A stretch of 64,000 bases of DNA from JBEKHT01 sp049511715. Its GTDB lineage: Bacteria > Chloroflexota > Anaerolineae > Anaerolineales > RBG-16-64-43. The translations under genes and the position numbers were made by a program. The stretch covers positions 1 to 64,000 of the forward strand of contig JBEKXU010000005.1 in the NCBI GenBank assembly GCA_049511715.1. Reading direction: 5' to 3'. The notes under the pieces are model-generated. The model had not been told where the DNA came from. It saw only the letters and a list, made by a program, of their open reading frames with translations, and ran no database searches. Positions 1 through 9,199 of this stretch are shown in pieces. The stretch's first letter is position 1, and every line of letters starts with the position of its first letter.

Positions 1-2
1 AC

Positions 3-842
3 GGCCGGACCTTCCTGCATCGCGTTTCAAGCGCGGACCCCCAGGGGGATTTTTTCGCCATCTTCGATTTCCTGCCCGATGAAGACCGCTACACCTGGGT
101 CGGCCCTCGCTGCCTGCCCAAGGAGTCTCGCAGCGCGGCCATCGTGCAGGCCCAGTTCCATCAGGCGATGGCGGGTTTCCAGCCGGAGGGCCAAAGGAAG
201 GAGCCCAGGATCCTTGATCTTCTCCCGCTCATTGCCTCGCGTCTGGCGGCCGCTTCGGGACTGTCTAAGTACACCGTCTTCGACGCGTGCCTGGCGGAAA
301 ACCAAGACCTCTTGCAGCAGGACCTGAGGGAGACTCTCGAGGTCCTGCAGGAACCCCCGGCACAGGAATTGCCGCAGGTTGTGATCCACTGCGACTACCA
401 CCCGGGCAACCTAAAGTTCCGCGGGTCGGAAGTGAGCGCCGTGTTCGACTTTGACTGGTCCAAGAAAGACCTGCGGGCCTTCGACGTCGGTCTCGCGCTG
501 TGGTACTTCTACGCCTCCTGGGACGGGCAACACGATGGCGAACTCAGACTGGCAGACGTGGCGACCTATCTCGGGGCCTATCAACAATACCTGTTCGGCC
601 GCCCAGGCCTTGGCCCCCTGTCCGCCCGGGAAAAGCTCTATTTGCCTTATCTGATCAACGCGGGCAACCTGTACATCCTTTACTGGACGGTCGAGGATTA
701 CTTTGGCAAGGCGGTCGATCCCCAGGAGTACCTGATCTATCTGCTGCACAGCATCAACTTCACAAAGTGGTTTCGCGCCGAGGGAAACCTGGACGCGCTG
801 AGAATTACACTTTCGCAACTTCCGGGCAGCGGCCCCGATTGA
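3..842 (+). CDS. Aminoglycoside-phosphotransferase-fold kinase, 5' truncated by window edge
   Basis: The frame is open from the first bases of the window, so the start lies outside; 279 codons are visible. The kinase catalytic loop HCDYHPGN is at visible residues 129-136 (Asp as catalytic base, Asn as metal ligand), followed by the metal-binding segment VFDFDWSKKDLRAFD. This is the APH / homoserine kinase II / choline kinase fold, which phosphorylates a small hydroxylated substrate with ATP in the cytoplasm. The substrate cannot be told from the sequence; drug resistance should not be assumed, because most members of this family in environmental bacteria are metabolic kinases. It converges on the minus-strand molybdenum hydroxylase genes with about 200 bases between them. 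Confidence 0.8.
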   Translation, partial: GRTFLHRVSSADPQGDFFAIFDFLPDEDRYTWVGPRCLPKESRSAAIVQAQFHQAMAGFQPEGQRKEPRILDLLPLIASRLAAASGLSKYTVFDACLAENQDLLQQDLRETLEVLQEPPAQELPQVVIHCDYHPGNLKFRGSEVSAVFDFDWSKKDLRAFDVGLALWYFYASWDGQHDGELRLADVATYLGAYQQYLFGRPGLGPLSAREKLYLPYLINAGNLYILYWTVEDYFGKAVDPQEYLIYLLHSINFTKWFRAEGNLDALRITLSQLPGSGPD

Positions 843-1051
843 TTGCTGGTCCACGGGGGCGTTTCGGGGAAACGCACCTCGCGCGGTGCCGAGCCATAGC
901 AGGGGTTAGGTCCTCGGGTTCTGCCAAGGCCGTGCAAAATGGCCCTCGGCTGAAAACTGGCCGCAGGGCGTGCCCGGGTGCGGAGGCTCTGCCTCCGGCT
1001 GGACGAACTGGTTTTCCCGATTCGGCGGAGCCACCCGAGGGGGGCCGTTGC

Positions 1052-3205
1052 TTACGAATCTCGGCCCTGGGAGTTGCCCCGAAGGCCTGCTTCGATCGCC
1101 GCACGCACGCGCTCCGGCGTGAACGGGATCTGGCGTACGCGGCCGCCGGTCGCGTTGAAGATTGCGTTGGACAGGGCTGCTGCCGTTGTGATGCTCGCTG
1201 GCTCGCCCGCGCCTAAGGCGGGCTCGTCCGGTCGATTGAGCAGGACGACCTCGACCTCGGGCACTTCCGTGAACTTAAGGGTGGGATAGGTCTCCCAGTC
1301 GATGCTGGTAATGTGCTGCTGATCGAAGGTGACCTGCTCCTTGAGGGCCCGGCTTGTGGACTGAATAGCGTTGCCTTCAATTTGGTTTCTCAGCCCGTCG
1401 GGGTTGATCACCAGGCCGCAGTCGTGCGCCACCACTAGGCGCTTGGCAAGCACCCTTCCGGTTGCGGGGTCCACCTCGACGCGCGCCACTGTGGCCACGT
1501 AGGCCTCCTCATTCTCGTACTGAGCGTAAGCGATCCCCTGTCCTTCGCCGGGTCCCAGCGCTGTGTCCCAGCGCGCTTGTCGGGCGGCGGTCTCCAGAAC
1601 CTCCCTTCCGCGCGGATCCTTCAGGTGGCGCAGGCGGAACTCCAGGGGATCCGTGTGCGCGGCAGCGGCCAACTCGTCCATGAAGGACTCGTTGGCAAAG
1701 GTATTGGGGGAACCGCCCAGGCTGCGGAAGGAAGAGGCCCGCAGGATCGAGTTGGAAATCCAGTGCATCGTCACCCGCTGGTGCCGGAAGGAGTAGTTCG
1801 TCGGCGCATTGCGGGCTCCCCCGAAGAAGAACGGGATGGGCGGCGGCGCCTTTCCCGAGATCAATTGGCCTGCCAGCAGGAAAATCCCCGCCTGTCCGCC
1901 CACCACGTGGGTTGGGGACCAGGCGTGATAGTCCCAGGCGACCACTTTTCCCTTGCGGCTCAGCCCGGCATGAATTTCCATGATCATGGCCGGTGCATAC
2001 GGTTCCCAGGTGAATTCGTCCTCGCGCGACCACTGGACGCGAACTGGCTGGCCGACCGCGCGCGAGAGCACCGCGGCGTCGGCGGCGGCATCGTCGGTGC
2101 CGTTCTGACCGTAGCTCCCCGCCCCCTCAATGTGAGTCACCCGTACCTTCGACACGGGGAGCTTCAAGAGATCCGCCAACGCCCGGCGCAGGGGGTAGAC
2201 CCCACGCGAGTTGCACCAGACCTCCACTTGATCATCGTGGAAACTCGCCACGGCGCAGGAGGGTCCAAGGGAGGCGTGAGCTTGGAAGGGCTGGTAGTAG
2301 GTCGCGCTCCATCGCTGCGCAGCCCGAGCCAGGGCAGCCTGCACGTCCCCCCGTTCCTCCACGATCTCCTCAGTTGCCGGCTGTCCTCGAAGCTCCTCGA
2401 ACAGATCCTCCATTGGAGGCAAGTGGGCAGTTTCATTCCACCGGATCCGGACCTGCTTGGCCGCGCGAACTGCCTGCTCCTCTCGGGACGCCACCACGCC
2501 AACGAAGTCGCCTAGCCTCACCATCTGCGCCTCTTGCACCAAACTCGAGTCCAGTTCGGCAATTCTGGCCCGGGGACTGGGGGGTCGGACGACGCGGGCG
2601 TGAAGCATGCCCGGAAGGCGGAAATCCTGGATGAAGCTGGGGGTCCCGGTGATTTTCCCGGGCAAGTCTGTTCGCCTCAGCGGCTGCCCGACGATCGTAT
2701 ACTCCTCCGGCCGCTTGAGCGGAGCCTTCAGAGTGATCTTCCGCTCGAACCGTTTGCCCCCCATCAGGTCGGCGTAAGAGATGGCTCGCGCGGGATCGTC
2801 TCTTACTGAGATGATCCCCTGCCGCACCACCAGTTCCTCGGGGGAAGCGTCCAGGGTGTCGGAGGCTTTTTCCAGCAGGACCCGACGCGCCTCAGCGCAG
2901 GCGTGGCGCAGAGCGAACCCGCCGTACTGAATCGTCATGCTCCCGGCGGTGTAGCCCTCGTCGGGCGTGAGGGCGGTATCCCCCATGGTCATTTGGACCC
3001 GTTCAAAGGGAACATCGAGTTCTTCGGCAACGATCTGGGCCAGCGCCGTTCGAACTCCAGTGCCCAGCTCGACTCGTCCGCTGAAAGCCAGGACTTTCCC
3101 ATCCGGCCGAATGGCGAGCCAGTCGTCGACCTGAGGGGATTTTTGCAGTGCTCCGGTTTCGCTCCACTCCGATGAACCACCCCACGAGGATCCCTGGTTA
3201 GTCAT
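1052..3205 (-). CDS. Molybdenum hydroxylase large subunit (xanthine dehydrogenase / IorB-NicB type)
   Basis: A 717-residue molybdopterin-binding subunit of the xanthine dehydrogenase / aldehyde oxidase superfamily. The N-terminal segment with SGRVELGTGVRTALAQIV matches the isoquinoline 1-oxidoreductase beta / nicotinate dehydrogenase B branch. The C-terminal GAGEPA carries the expected catalytic Glu (about residue 668). The ATG at 3205 was chosen over an upstream in-frame start because it overlaps the end of the small-subunit gene by only 8 bases and removes a low-complexity N-terminus. The enzyme should hydroxylate an N-heterocycle or aldehyde with water-derived oxygen and pass electrons to the 2Fe-2S subunit. 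No twin-arginine signal is visible, so the protein is probably cytoplasmic. The substrate is unknown. Confidence 0.88.
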   Translation of the reverse strand: MTNQGSSWGGSSEWSETGALQKSPQVDDWLAIRPDGKVLAFSGRVELGTGVRTALAQIVAEELDVPFERVQMTMGDTALTPDEGYTAGSMTIQYGGFALRHACAEARRVLLEKASDTLDASPEELVVRQGIISVRDDPARAISYADLMGGKRFERKITLKAPLKRPEEYTIVGQPLRRTDLPGKITGTPSFIQDFRLPGMLHARVVRPPSPRARIAELDSSLVQEAQMVRLGDFVGVVASREEQAVRAAKQVRIRWNETAHLPPMEDLFEELRGQPATEEIVEERGDVQAALARAAQRWSATYYQPFQAHASLGPSCAVASFHDDQVEVWCNSRGVYPLRRALADLLKLPVSKVRVTHIEGAGSYGQNGTDDAAADAAVLSRAVGQPVRVQWSREDEFTWEPYAPAMIMEIHAGLSRKGKVVAWDYHAWSPTHVVGGQAGIFLLAGQLISGKAPPPIPFFFGGARNAPTNYSFRHQRVTMHWISNSILRASSFRSLGGSPNTFANESFMDELAAAAHTDPLEFRLRHLKDPRGREVLETAARQARWDTALGPGEGQGIAYAQYENEEAYVATVARVEVDPATGRVLAKRLVVAHDCGLVINPDGLRNQIEGNAIQSTSRALKEQVTFDQQHITSIDWETYPTLKFTEVPEVEVVLLNRPDEPALGAGEPASITTAAALSNAIFNATGGRVRQIPFTPERVRAAIEAGLRGNSQGRDS

Positions 3206-3689
3206 GGCTTTCGCCCCATTCTTCCGCCAGAAGATCGGCGGCTCGCTTGACGGCGCGCAAAACGCGCACGTGCGCGCCGCAACGGCACAGGTTTCCTTCC
3301 AAAGCCTCGCGGATCTGCTGGTCGGTGGGATGCCGGTTCTTGGCCAGTAGCGCGGCGGCGGCAATGATCATCCCGTTGGTACAAAAGCCGCATTGCGCGG
3401 CTTGCTCCTCCAGAAAGGCCCGTTGCAGGGGATGCAGCTCCTGGCCCGCCATGAGGCCTTCCAACGTTGTGATCGCCGCGCCCGTTGTTTCGGAGACGGC
3501 GAGCTTGCAGGACTGAACCGCTTTCGCCCCCAGAAGCACCATGCACACCCCGCACTGCTCCAAGCCGCAGCCAAACTGTGGACCGTTGAGGCCCAGTTCG
3601 TTCCGCAGAACATAGAGCAATGGCGTATCGGGCGACGCTGCGACGTGATGCGTCCGGCCATTAACGGTGATCACGATTTCGTTTGCCAT
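3198..3689 (-). CDS. Molybdenum hydroxylase 2Fe-2S small subunit
   Basis: A 163-residue ferredoxin-type subunit. The plant-type 2Fe-2S domain has Cys41, Cys46, Cys49 and Cys61; the second, helical 2Fe-2S domain has Cys100, Cys103, Cys135 and Cys137 (QCGFC, then LCRC). Both clusters are therefore complete. The length is typical of CoxS/IorA proteins. It is transcribed first and overlaps the large-subunit gene by 8 bases, so the two are translationally linked. No FAD-binding medium subunit follows in the window, which fits the two-subunit IorAB-like arrangement rather than CoxMSL. The start codon is preceded by a GAGG-type ribosome binding site. Confidence 0.92.
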   Translation of the reverse strand: MANEIVITVNGRTHHVAASPDTPLLYVLRNELGLNGPQFGCGLEQCGVCMVLLGAKAVQSCKLAVSETTGAAITTLEGLMAGQELHPLQRAFLEEQAAQCGFCTNGMIIAAAALLAKNRHPTDQQIREALEGNLCRCGAHVRVLRAVKRAADLLAEEWGESHD

Positions 3690-4255
3690 TTGTTTTCCTC
3701 TGGCCTCTGGATCGCATCACACGGGTTGTCCCTACGTCGGGCGGCCGAGCGATGCCTGTCCGAGAAGGACAGCACGACTTCCTTCTCTCCGGCGGGAGCG
3801 CAAACCAGTCCCTCGCCAGCGGAGGTCGGTCGATCCTTGCCTGCGGCGAGGCCTTCGCGTCATTTTATTCCGCGGGCCCCAAGAAGAAAGGGGGCTAGGG
3901 ACCCGCGTGCGGGGAGAAGGAGGATGTCAGATTAGACCATCATTCGGTTCCGCGGTGTCCGGCCTGAGCTGTCCCCCCCGACGGCTGGCCTCGGGGCGGT
4001 TCGCGGGAAAGTCAATTCGCGGCAGGCTGCCGCGGGAGACTTACGGGTCCGTCGAGGGCCGAGCCCTTCCTGGAAGTTGCCACAGCTGATTCCCGAGCCC
4101 CCGGGTCATCCGGCGATCTCGACTCTTTATTCATTTTGCTCTCATGCAGATGCTCTATACTTTCTAAATTCACTACATATCGTCCGAGTTTGGGCAAGCG
4201 ATCCATTCCGTCTTTGGCCTTGGCCCGATCCCCTTTTTTAGTGGGGGTTTGGAAA
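3690..4255. other. Intergenic region between divergent operons
   Basis: About 570 bases between the divergent molybdenum hydroxylase and protease genes. Short frames here have no recognisable domain or convincing ribosome binding site. The only structured element seen is a possible promoter for the protease gene near 4134-4161. Confidence 0.5.
4134..4161 (+). promoter_or_regulatory. Possible promoter for the S1C protease gene
   Basis: TATACT at 4156-4161 is a good -10 box. The upstream TTTTGC at 4134-4139 (16-base spacer) is only a weak -35 match. It sits about 95 bases before the protease start in the most AT-rich part of the intergenic region. Confidence 0.35.
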
Positions 4256-5095
4256 ATGGAACCAGTCTCCGAACCAGGCACAGAGCTTTGGCGCGCCCGT
4301 ATGCGGAGGTTGCGTGGCCGCTTACGCAGCGTGCTGCCGTTTGCTCTTGGGATCGTCGCGGCCCTCCTGGCGCTTCTTCTCTACCAGTTTTTCTTCCCTG
4401 GCCCGCGCCAGCTGACGCAGAGCGACCTGAATAACGCGGTGGCTCAAGCGCTGGCTTCGGCGACGCCGCCTCCGGCCTTCTCGGAGCGCGTGTACCAGAT
4501 CATTCAACCCTCCCTCGTTCTCATCGAGACCAAAGTGCCATCCGCAGGGGGCGGCAGCGAAACCGGGGTGGGGAGCGGCGTAGTCATTGATGACAGCGGC
4601 GATATCCTCACGTGCCTGCACGTGGTTGCTCAGTCCCGCAGTATCCAGGTGACCTTCGCGGATGGTACCCAATCCAGCGCCCAGGTGACGACCCAGCAGC
4701 CTTCCATTGACATTGCCATCCTGCGGGCGAGCCGGCCTCCGGCGCAACTCTATCCGGCCACGATTGGCAATCCGAATGCTATGAGCGTCGGCGACGAGGC
4801 GTACGTCGTCGGGAACCCCTTTGGCCTTTATGGATCGATGACGGCAGGGGTGATCTCCGGTTTCAACCGGTCCTTCCAACCCCCCAACAACAGCCCGGTA
4901 TTGAATGGGCTGATTCAAATCGACTCCGCCGTCAATCCTGGCAATTCGGGGGGACCCTTGCTGAATCGCGACGGGGAAGTGATCGGCGTTGTCGAGGGGA
5001 TCGTCAACCCCACGGGTCAGGATGTGTTCATCGGTATCGGTTTCGCCGTACCGATCAACGTGGCGGGTTCGGCGTTCGGCTTGCCGCCGGACTAG
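4256..5095 (+). CDS. Membrane-anchored trypsin-like (S1C, HtrA-type) serine protease without PDZ
   Basis: 279 residues with one transmembrane anchor at about residues 24-46 and the protease domain outside the membrane. The catalytic triad is readable: His122 (TCLHVVA), Asp152 (SIDIAIL) and Ser231 (NPGNSGGP). HtrA/DegP relatives usually add one or two PDZ domains; here the chain ends right after the protease domain, so it is a minimal version. The ATG at 4256 was preferred to an upstream in-frame ATG because it follows a G-rich ribosome binding site and starts just before a basic stretch and the anchor. It lies 60 bases before the MoxR operon on the same strand and may be co-transcribed, suggesting a role in envelope quality control. 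Confidence 0.88.
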   Translation: MEPVSEPGTELWRARMRRLRGRLRSVLPFALGIVAALLALLLYQFFFPGPRQLTQSDLNNAVAQALASATPPPAFSERVYQIIQPSLVLIETKVPSAGGGSETGVGSGVVIDDSGDILTCLHVVAQSRSIQVTFADGTQSSAQVTTQQPSIDIAILRASRPPAQLYPATIGNPNAMSVGDEAYVVGNPFGLYGSMTAGVISGFNRSFQPPNNSPVLNGLIQIDSAVNPGNSGGPLLNRDGEVIGVVEGIVNPTGQDVFIGIGFAVPINVAGSAFGLPPD

Positions 5096-5155
5096 GAGGA
5101 GATTGGTCAGCCGCAGCTGTAGGGTGCGGCGATCCAACTCTCAAGGAGAACCCTG

Positions 5156-6166
5156 ATGGAAGGAAAAGCGGATCCCGAGAACAGGGCGCCGATGGAACGC
5201 GTCCTGTACGAAGTGAAGAAAGTGATCGTCGGGCAGGACCACCTGCTGGAGCAGCTGGTGGTCGCCCTGTTGGCCCGCGGACATATCCTCGTGGAGGGAG
5301 TTCCCGGCCTGGCCAAGACGATGGCCATCAAGACCTTGGGGGAGGCAATTGGCGGCGAGTTCAAGCGCATCCAGTTCACGCCGGACCTCGTGCCTGCAGA
5401 TCTCATCGGAACTCGCATTTACAATCAGAAGACGGGCGAGTTCAATACTTCCCTGGGCCCGGTCTTCACCAACCTGCTGCTGGCCGATGAGATCAACCGG
5501 GCGGCCGCCAAGGTCCAGAGTGCTCTGTTGGAGGTCATGCAGGAGCGGCAGGTGACGATCGGTCGCGAAACCCACAAGGTGCCGGATCCCTTCCTCGTGC
5601 TGGCCACGCAGAACCCCATCGAAACCGAGGGGACGTACCCATTGCCCGAGGCGCAGGTAGACCGGTTCATGCTCAAGGTGCTGGTCGACTATCCCAGCTC
5701 CACGGAGGAATTCGTCATCGTCCAGCGGATGACGGGCACTTTGCAGGCCGTGCAGAAGATATTGACCACTGGACAATTGCTGCAGCTGCAGCAGCAAGCC
5801 GACCGTGTGTATGTCGACCCGGCGCTCATGGAGTATTCCGTAAGCCTAGTGACGGCCACGCGCAAGCCCGGAGAAGTGGGCCTAAAGGAATTGGAGCATT
5901 ACGTCATGTTTGGCGCGAGCCCTCGAGCTTCCATCAACCTGATCCTCACCGCGCGGGCTCTGGCTTTCGTGCGGGGACGCGACTATGTCCTGCCTCAGGA
6001 TGTTCTGGATATGGCTCTGGATGTGATGCGCCACCGGCTGGTGCTTTCCTACGAGGCCCTTTCAGACAACGTGACTGCTGACATTCTGCTGCAAAAGATT
6101 CTCGATCGAGTTCCGATCCCTGTGGTGCCCCTGCATGAGCACAGCGACGCCCGCATCGACGCCTGA
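5156..6166 (+). CDS. MoxR-family AAA+ ATPase
   Basis: 336 residues. The Walker A segment GVPGLAKT is at residues 48-55 and the Walker B segment LLLADEINR ends at about residue 115, followed by the sensor segment VLATQNPIETEGTYPLPEAQ. The length and motifs are those of the MoxR subfamily, whose members act as chaperone-like ATPases together with VWA-domain partners. An AAGGAGA ribosome binding site precedes the ATG. It is followed by a DUF58 gene that overlaps its end by 32 bases and then by two VWA genes, the standard MoxR-DUF58-BatA-BatB order. The client protein is not known. Confidence 0.95.
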   Translation: MEGKADPENRAPMERVLYEVKKVIVGQDHLLEQLVVALLARGHILVEGVPGLAKTMAIKTLGEAIGGEFKRIQFTPDLVPADLIGTRIYNQKTGEFNTSLGPVFTNLLLADEINRAAAKVQSALLEVMQERQVTIGRETHKVPDPFLVLATQNPIETEGTYPLPEAQVDRFMLKVLVDYPSSTEEFVIVQRMTGTLQAVQKILTTGQLLQLQQQADRVYVDPALMEYSVSLVTATRKPGEVGLKELEHYVMFGASPRASINLILTARALAFVRGRDYVLPQDVLDMALDVMRHRLVLSYEALSDNVTADILLQKILDRVPIPVVPLHEHSDARIDA

Positions 6167-7034
6167 ACGCATCCTCCATCGTCTCGACTGGAAAGTCATA
6201 CGTCGCCTGGACGGGATTCTGCAAGGCGATTACCGCAGCCTTTTCTACGGCTACGGGGTGGATTTTGCCGGCTTGCGCGAGTATCAACCCGGGGACGATA
6301 TCCGCTACATGGATTGGAACGTCTCGGCGCGAATGAATGCACCGTATGTCCGGCAGTACCACGAAGACCGCGAGATCACGGCTTGGTTCCTGCTGGATCT
6401 CAGTCCTTCCGTTGATTTCGGCTCTGCGGAAAGTCTGAAGCGGACGGTGCTAATCGACTTCGTGGTCACGATGGCACGGTTGCTGACCCGTCATGGGAAT
6501 CGCGTCGGCGCCGTGTTTTACGGTTCCCGCATCGAACGAATGATTCCCGCTCGGGGCGGGCGAATCCAGACCTTGCGGCTGGCCCATGATCTGCTCCACC
6601 AGCCGCGCTTGGCGCGCGCGCCGTTTACCGACCTGACTCCGCTGCTGGAATGGGGGCTGCGGGCCATCAAGAGGCGATCCCTGGTGTTCGTTGTCTCGGA
6701 CTTCATCTGCGCTCCGGGCTGGGAGGTTCCCCTGAGCCTGCTCACCCGGAAGAATGAGGTCTTGGCTATACGCCTCTGGGATCCTCGGGAGGTCGAATTA
6801 CCCGATCTTGGGATTGTCTTCATGGAGGACGCGGAGACGGGCGAACAGGTGTACGTGGATACGCACGAGGCGGCGTTCCGCAGGCAGTTCCGGCAGGCCG
6901 CCTCGCAGCGCGAAGCGGATCTGGGACAGGCATTCCACCGTGCCGGGGTCGATGTGATGTCCGTCTCGACCGACGAGGACTTGGTCAGCGCCATCGTGCG
7001 CTTCGCCAACTCCCGGCGGCAGCGGAGAAAGTAG
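6135..7034 (+). CDS. DUF58 domain protein
   Basis: 299 residues. The hallmark DUF58 segment is YQPGDDIRYMDWNVSARM at about residues 51-68, followed by a VWA-like fold with LLDLSPSVDFG. No transmembrane helix is seen, so this is the soluble version. It overlaps the MoxR gene by 32 bases, indicating coupled translation. In known MoxR clusters the DUF58 protein is an adaptor between ATPase and VWA proteins; its biochemical role is not established. Confidence 0.93.
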   Translation: MSTATPASTPERILHRLDWKVIRRLDGILQGDYRSLFYGYGVDFAGLREYQPGDDIRYMDWNVSARMNAPYVRQYHEDREITAWFLLDLSPSVDFGSAESLKRTVLIDFVVTMARLLTRHGNRVGAVFYGSRIERMIPARGGRIQTLRLAHDLLHQPRLARAPFTDLTPLLEWGLRAIKRRSLVFVVSDFICAPGWEVPLSLLTRKNEVLAIRLWDPREVELPDLGIVFMEDAETGEQVYVDTHEAAFRRQFRQAASQREADLGQAFHRAGVDVMSVSTDEDLVSAIVRFANSRRQRRK

Positions 7035-7047
7035 CTTAGGTCTGCTT

Positions 7048-8064
7048 ATGTCGTTTTTGTGGCCTGGCCTGCTGTTCCTCCTAATCCTGATCCCTTTGGG
7101 GATCGTGCTGTACTGGCGCCGCCAACGCCAACGGGCGCGTCTTGCCGCCGGTTACGGCGGGCTTGAGTTCGCGCCGGGGTCAGCAGCGGGCTCCCTGGGA
7201 TTTCGCCGCCATATTCCTCCCGCCCTCTTTCTTGCCGGGTTGGCAATCCTGACCATTGGATTGGCGCGCCCTGAGGCGGTTCTCAGCCTTCCCCGGGAAG
7301 AGGGCACCGTCATCCTGGCTTTCGACGTTTCGGGGAGCATGGCGGCGACGGACATCCAGCCCACTCGGTTGGAGGCGGCCAAGGAGGCAGCTCGCGAGTT
7401 TGTCCAGCGGCAGCCTACCAGCGTCCAAATCGGAGTGGTCGCCTTCAGTGACAGCGCCTTTTCGGTGCAGACGCCGACAGATGATCAGGGCGCGATCCTG
7501 GCCGCGATTGACCGCCTAGCGCCGCAGCGCGGCACCTCGGTTGCCCAGGGGCTTCTCGCCTCCCTGAACGTCATCGCCGTTGCTGCGGGCCAGGCTGGCC
7601 AAAACCCAAACCTCTACTCGAATCTGCCGCCCACTCCTACCCCAACGGCGACACCGGTCCCCAAGGGAACATACACGTCCGCCGTCATCATCCTGCTCAG
7701 CGACGGAGAGAACAACGAGAACCCGGATCCGCTGGGGGCCGCCGAGCAGGCCGCTGCACGGGGCGTGCGCATCTACACGGTCGGGATCGGAAGCCCTGAG
7801 GGAACCACGCTGCATATCAACGGATTCACTGTCCACACTCAGCTGGACGAGGCCACCTTGAAACAGATTTCGCAGCTCACCGGGGGGACTTACTACAATG
7901 CGCAGAGTCAGACGGACCTGCGCACGATCTACGAAAACCTCGACCGCGAGCTGGTGCTGAAGCCGGAGAAGACGGAAATCACCTCGCTCTTTGCGGGAGC
8001 CAGCATCTTGCTGCTTCTGATTGGCGGCGCCTTGTCCTTGCTATGGTTCAGCCGCATACCATGA
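7048..8064 (+). CDS. VWA domain membrane protein, BatA type
   Basis: 338 residues. Hydrophobic segments lie at about residues 3-22 and 58-72, with a C-terminal anchor near residues 313-333. The VWA domain between them has the MIDAS signature DVSGS (Asp93, Ser95, Ser97), then GTSVAQGL and LLSDGENN. It starts 14 bases after the DUF58 gene. A proline/threonine-rich stretch near residues 195-208 (TPTPTATP) forms a flexible loop inside the VWA domain. BatA-like proteins bind metal-dependent ligands at the membrane and are thought to be MoxR targets. Confidence 0.92.
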   Translation: MSFLWPGLLFLLILIPLGIVLYWRRQRQRARLAAGYGGLEFAPGSAAGSLGFRRHIPPALFLAGLAILTIGLARPEAVLSLPREEGTVILAFDVSGSMAATDIQPTRLEAAKEAAREFVQRQPTSVQIGVVAFSDSAFSVQTPTDDQGAILAAIDRLAPQRGTSVAQGLLASLNVIAVAAGQAGQNPNLYSNLPPTPTPTATPVPKGTYTSAVIILLSDGENNENPDPLGAAEQAAARGVRIYTVGIGSPEGTTLHINGFTVHTQLDEATLKQISQLTGGTYYNAQSQTDLRTIYENLDRELVLKPEKTEITSLFAGASILLLLIGGALSLLWFSRIP

Positions 8065-8095
8065 TGCCGAGGGCGAATTCTTAAAGGTGTCGGAG

Positions 8096-9199
8096 ATGCA
8101 ACGAATCGACTTTCTTTGGCCCGGCTTTCTTGCTTTGCTCGCGGTGATTCCTCTGATCGTCGCTGCCTATGTCCTGGTGGTGCGGCGACGCCGTCGATTT
8201 GCCGTGCGCTTCTCGAGCCTGGCTTTGGTCCGAGACGTGATCCCGCGCCAGTCCTGGCTGCGCCGCTATCTGCCGATGGCCCTGTTTCTCCTCGCTCTTG
8301 CCAGCCTGGTTATCGCCCTGGGACGGCCGGCGGCAGTCGTCAGTCTCCCCAATGGGCAAACTACGGTTGTCCTGACGCTGGATGTTTCTGGAAGCATGCG
8401 CTCAACAGACATTCAGCCTTCGCGACTTGGAGCCGCGGAGTCTGCCGCGCTGTCGTTCATTCAGCGCCAGAAGTCCAGCACCGAAATCGGAATCGTCGCC
8501 TTTTCCGAGTTTGCGGAACTGATCCAGGCACCCACGACGGATCAGGAAGCGTTGCAAGCGGCCATTGAGAGCCTGACGGTCGGACGCCGGACGGCAATTG
8601 GCAGTGGCATCCTCGAGTCCTTAGATGCCATTGCCATGGTGGACAAGAATGTCGCGCCGAGCGTCACCGATCCCTCCACCCAGGTCGAGCCTCCGCCGGT
8701 GCCGCCGGGGGTGTACGCGCCGGACATCATTGTGCTGCTCACGGATGGGATGAGCAATACGGGTCCCTCTCCTCTCGATGCGGCTAGGCAAGCGGCGGAC
8801 CGCGGCGTTCGCATCTACACGATCGGCTACGGTACGGCCAACGGTATCATGCCCTTCGGCGGCCAAATCCCCCAGGGCGGCGGCCTGTTTGGAAATGGGG
8901 GCATCTTTGGCGGAGGAAATCAGAACTTCGGCGGGCAGGGATTTGGCGGCGGAGGGTTCGGCGGAGGATTCCGCATGGGCATCGACGAGACCACCCTCAA
9001 GCAGATCGCCTCAATGACTGGTGGAACGTACCACCCGGCGGCCAGCGCGAGTCAGCTCCAAAGTGTGTTTCAGAGCCTTCCGACCTATATGGTCACCAAG
9101 CACGAACTCCAGGAGCTGAGCGTGATCTTTGCCGCCCTGGGGGCGGTCCTGGCAGCGGCAGCGATCGGACTCTCCTTGACGTGGCACCCCCTGCCTTGA
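8096..9199 (+). CDS. VWA domain membrane protein, BatA/BatB type, with glycine-rich insert
   Basis: 367 residues, a paralogue of the preceding gene with the same layout: two N-terminal hydrophobic segments, a VWA domain with DVSGS (Asp96, Ser98, Ser100), and a C-terminal anchor. The ATG at 8096 was chosen over an upstream in-frame start inside the previous gene because it follows a GTGTCGGAG site and matches the N-terminus of the paralogue. An unusual Gly/Asn/Phe-rich stretch of about 40 residues (about 252-293, FGGGNQNFGGQGFGGGG type) is inserted just before the GIDETTLKQI segment shared with the paralogue. Two tandem VWA paralogues in the operon suggest a heteromeric membrane complex. Confidence 0.9.
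   Translation: MQRIDFLWPGFLALLAVIPLIVAAYVLVVRRRRRFAVRFSSLALVRDVIPRQSWLRRYLPMALFLLALASLVIALGRPAAVVSLPNGQTTVVLTLDVSGSMRSTDIQPSRLGAAESAALSFIQRQKSSTEIGIVAFSEFAELIQAPTTDQEALQAAIESLTVGRRTAIGSGILESLDAIAMVDKNVAPSVTDPSTQVEPPPVPPGVYAPDIIVLLTDGMSNTGPSPLDAARQAADRGVRIYTIGYGTANGIMPFGGQIPQGGGLFGNGGIFGGGNQNFGGQGFGGGGFGGGFRMGIDETTLKQIASMTGGTYHPAASASQLQSVFQSLPTYMVTKHELQELSVIFAALGAVLAAAAIGLSLTWHPLP

Noticed and set aside
859..875. GCGTTTC-GGG-GAAACGC hairpin after the phosphotransferase gene as a terminator
   Set aside because: Only 7 bp and not followed by a T-run on either strand.
1577..2515. A 312-codon plus-strand frame opposite the molybdenum hydroxylase large subunit
   Set aside because: Antisense shadow of a well-supported gene; no domain similarity and no start signal.
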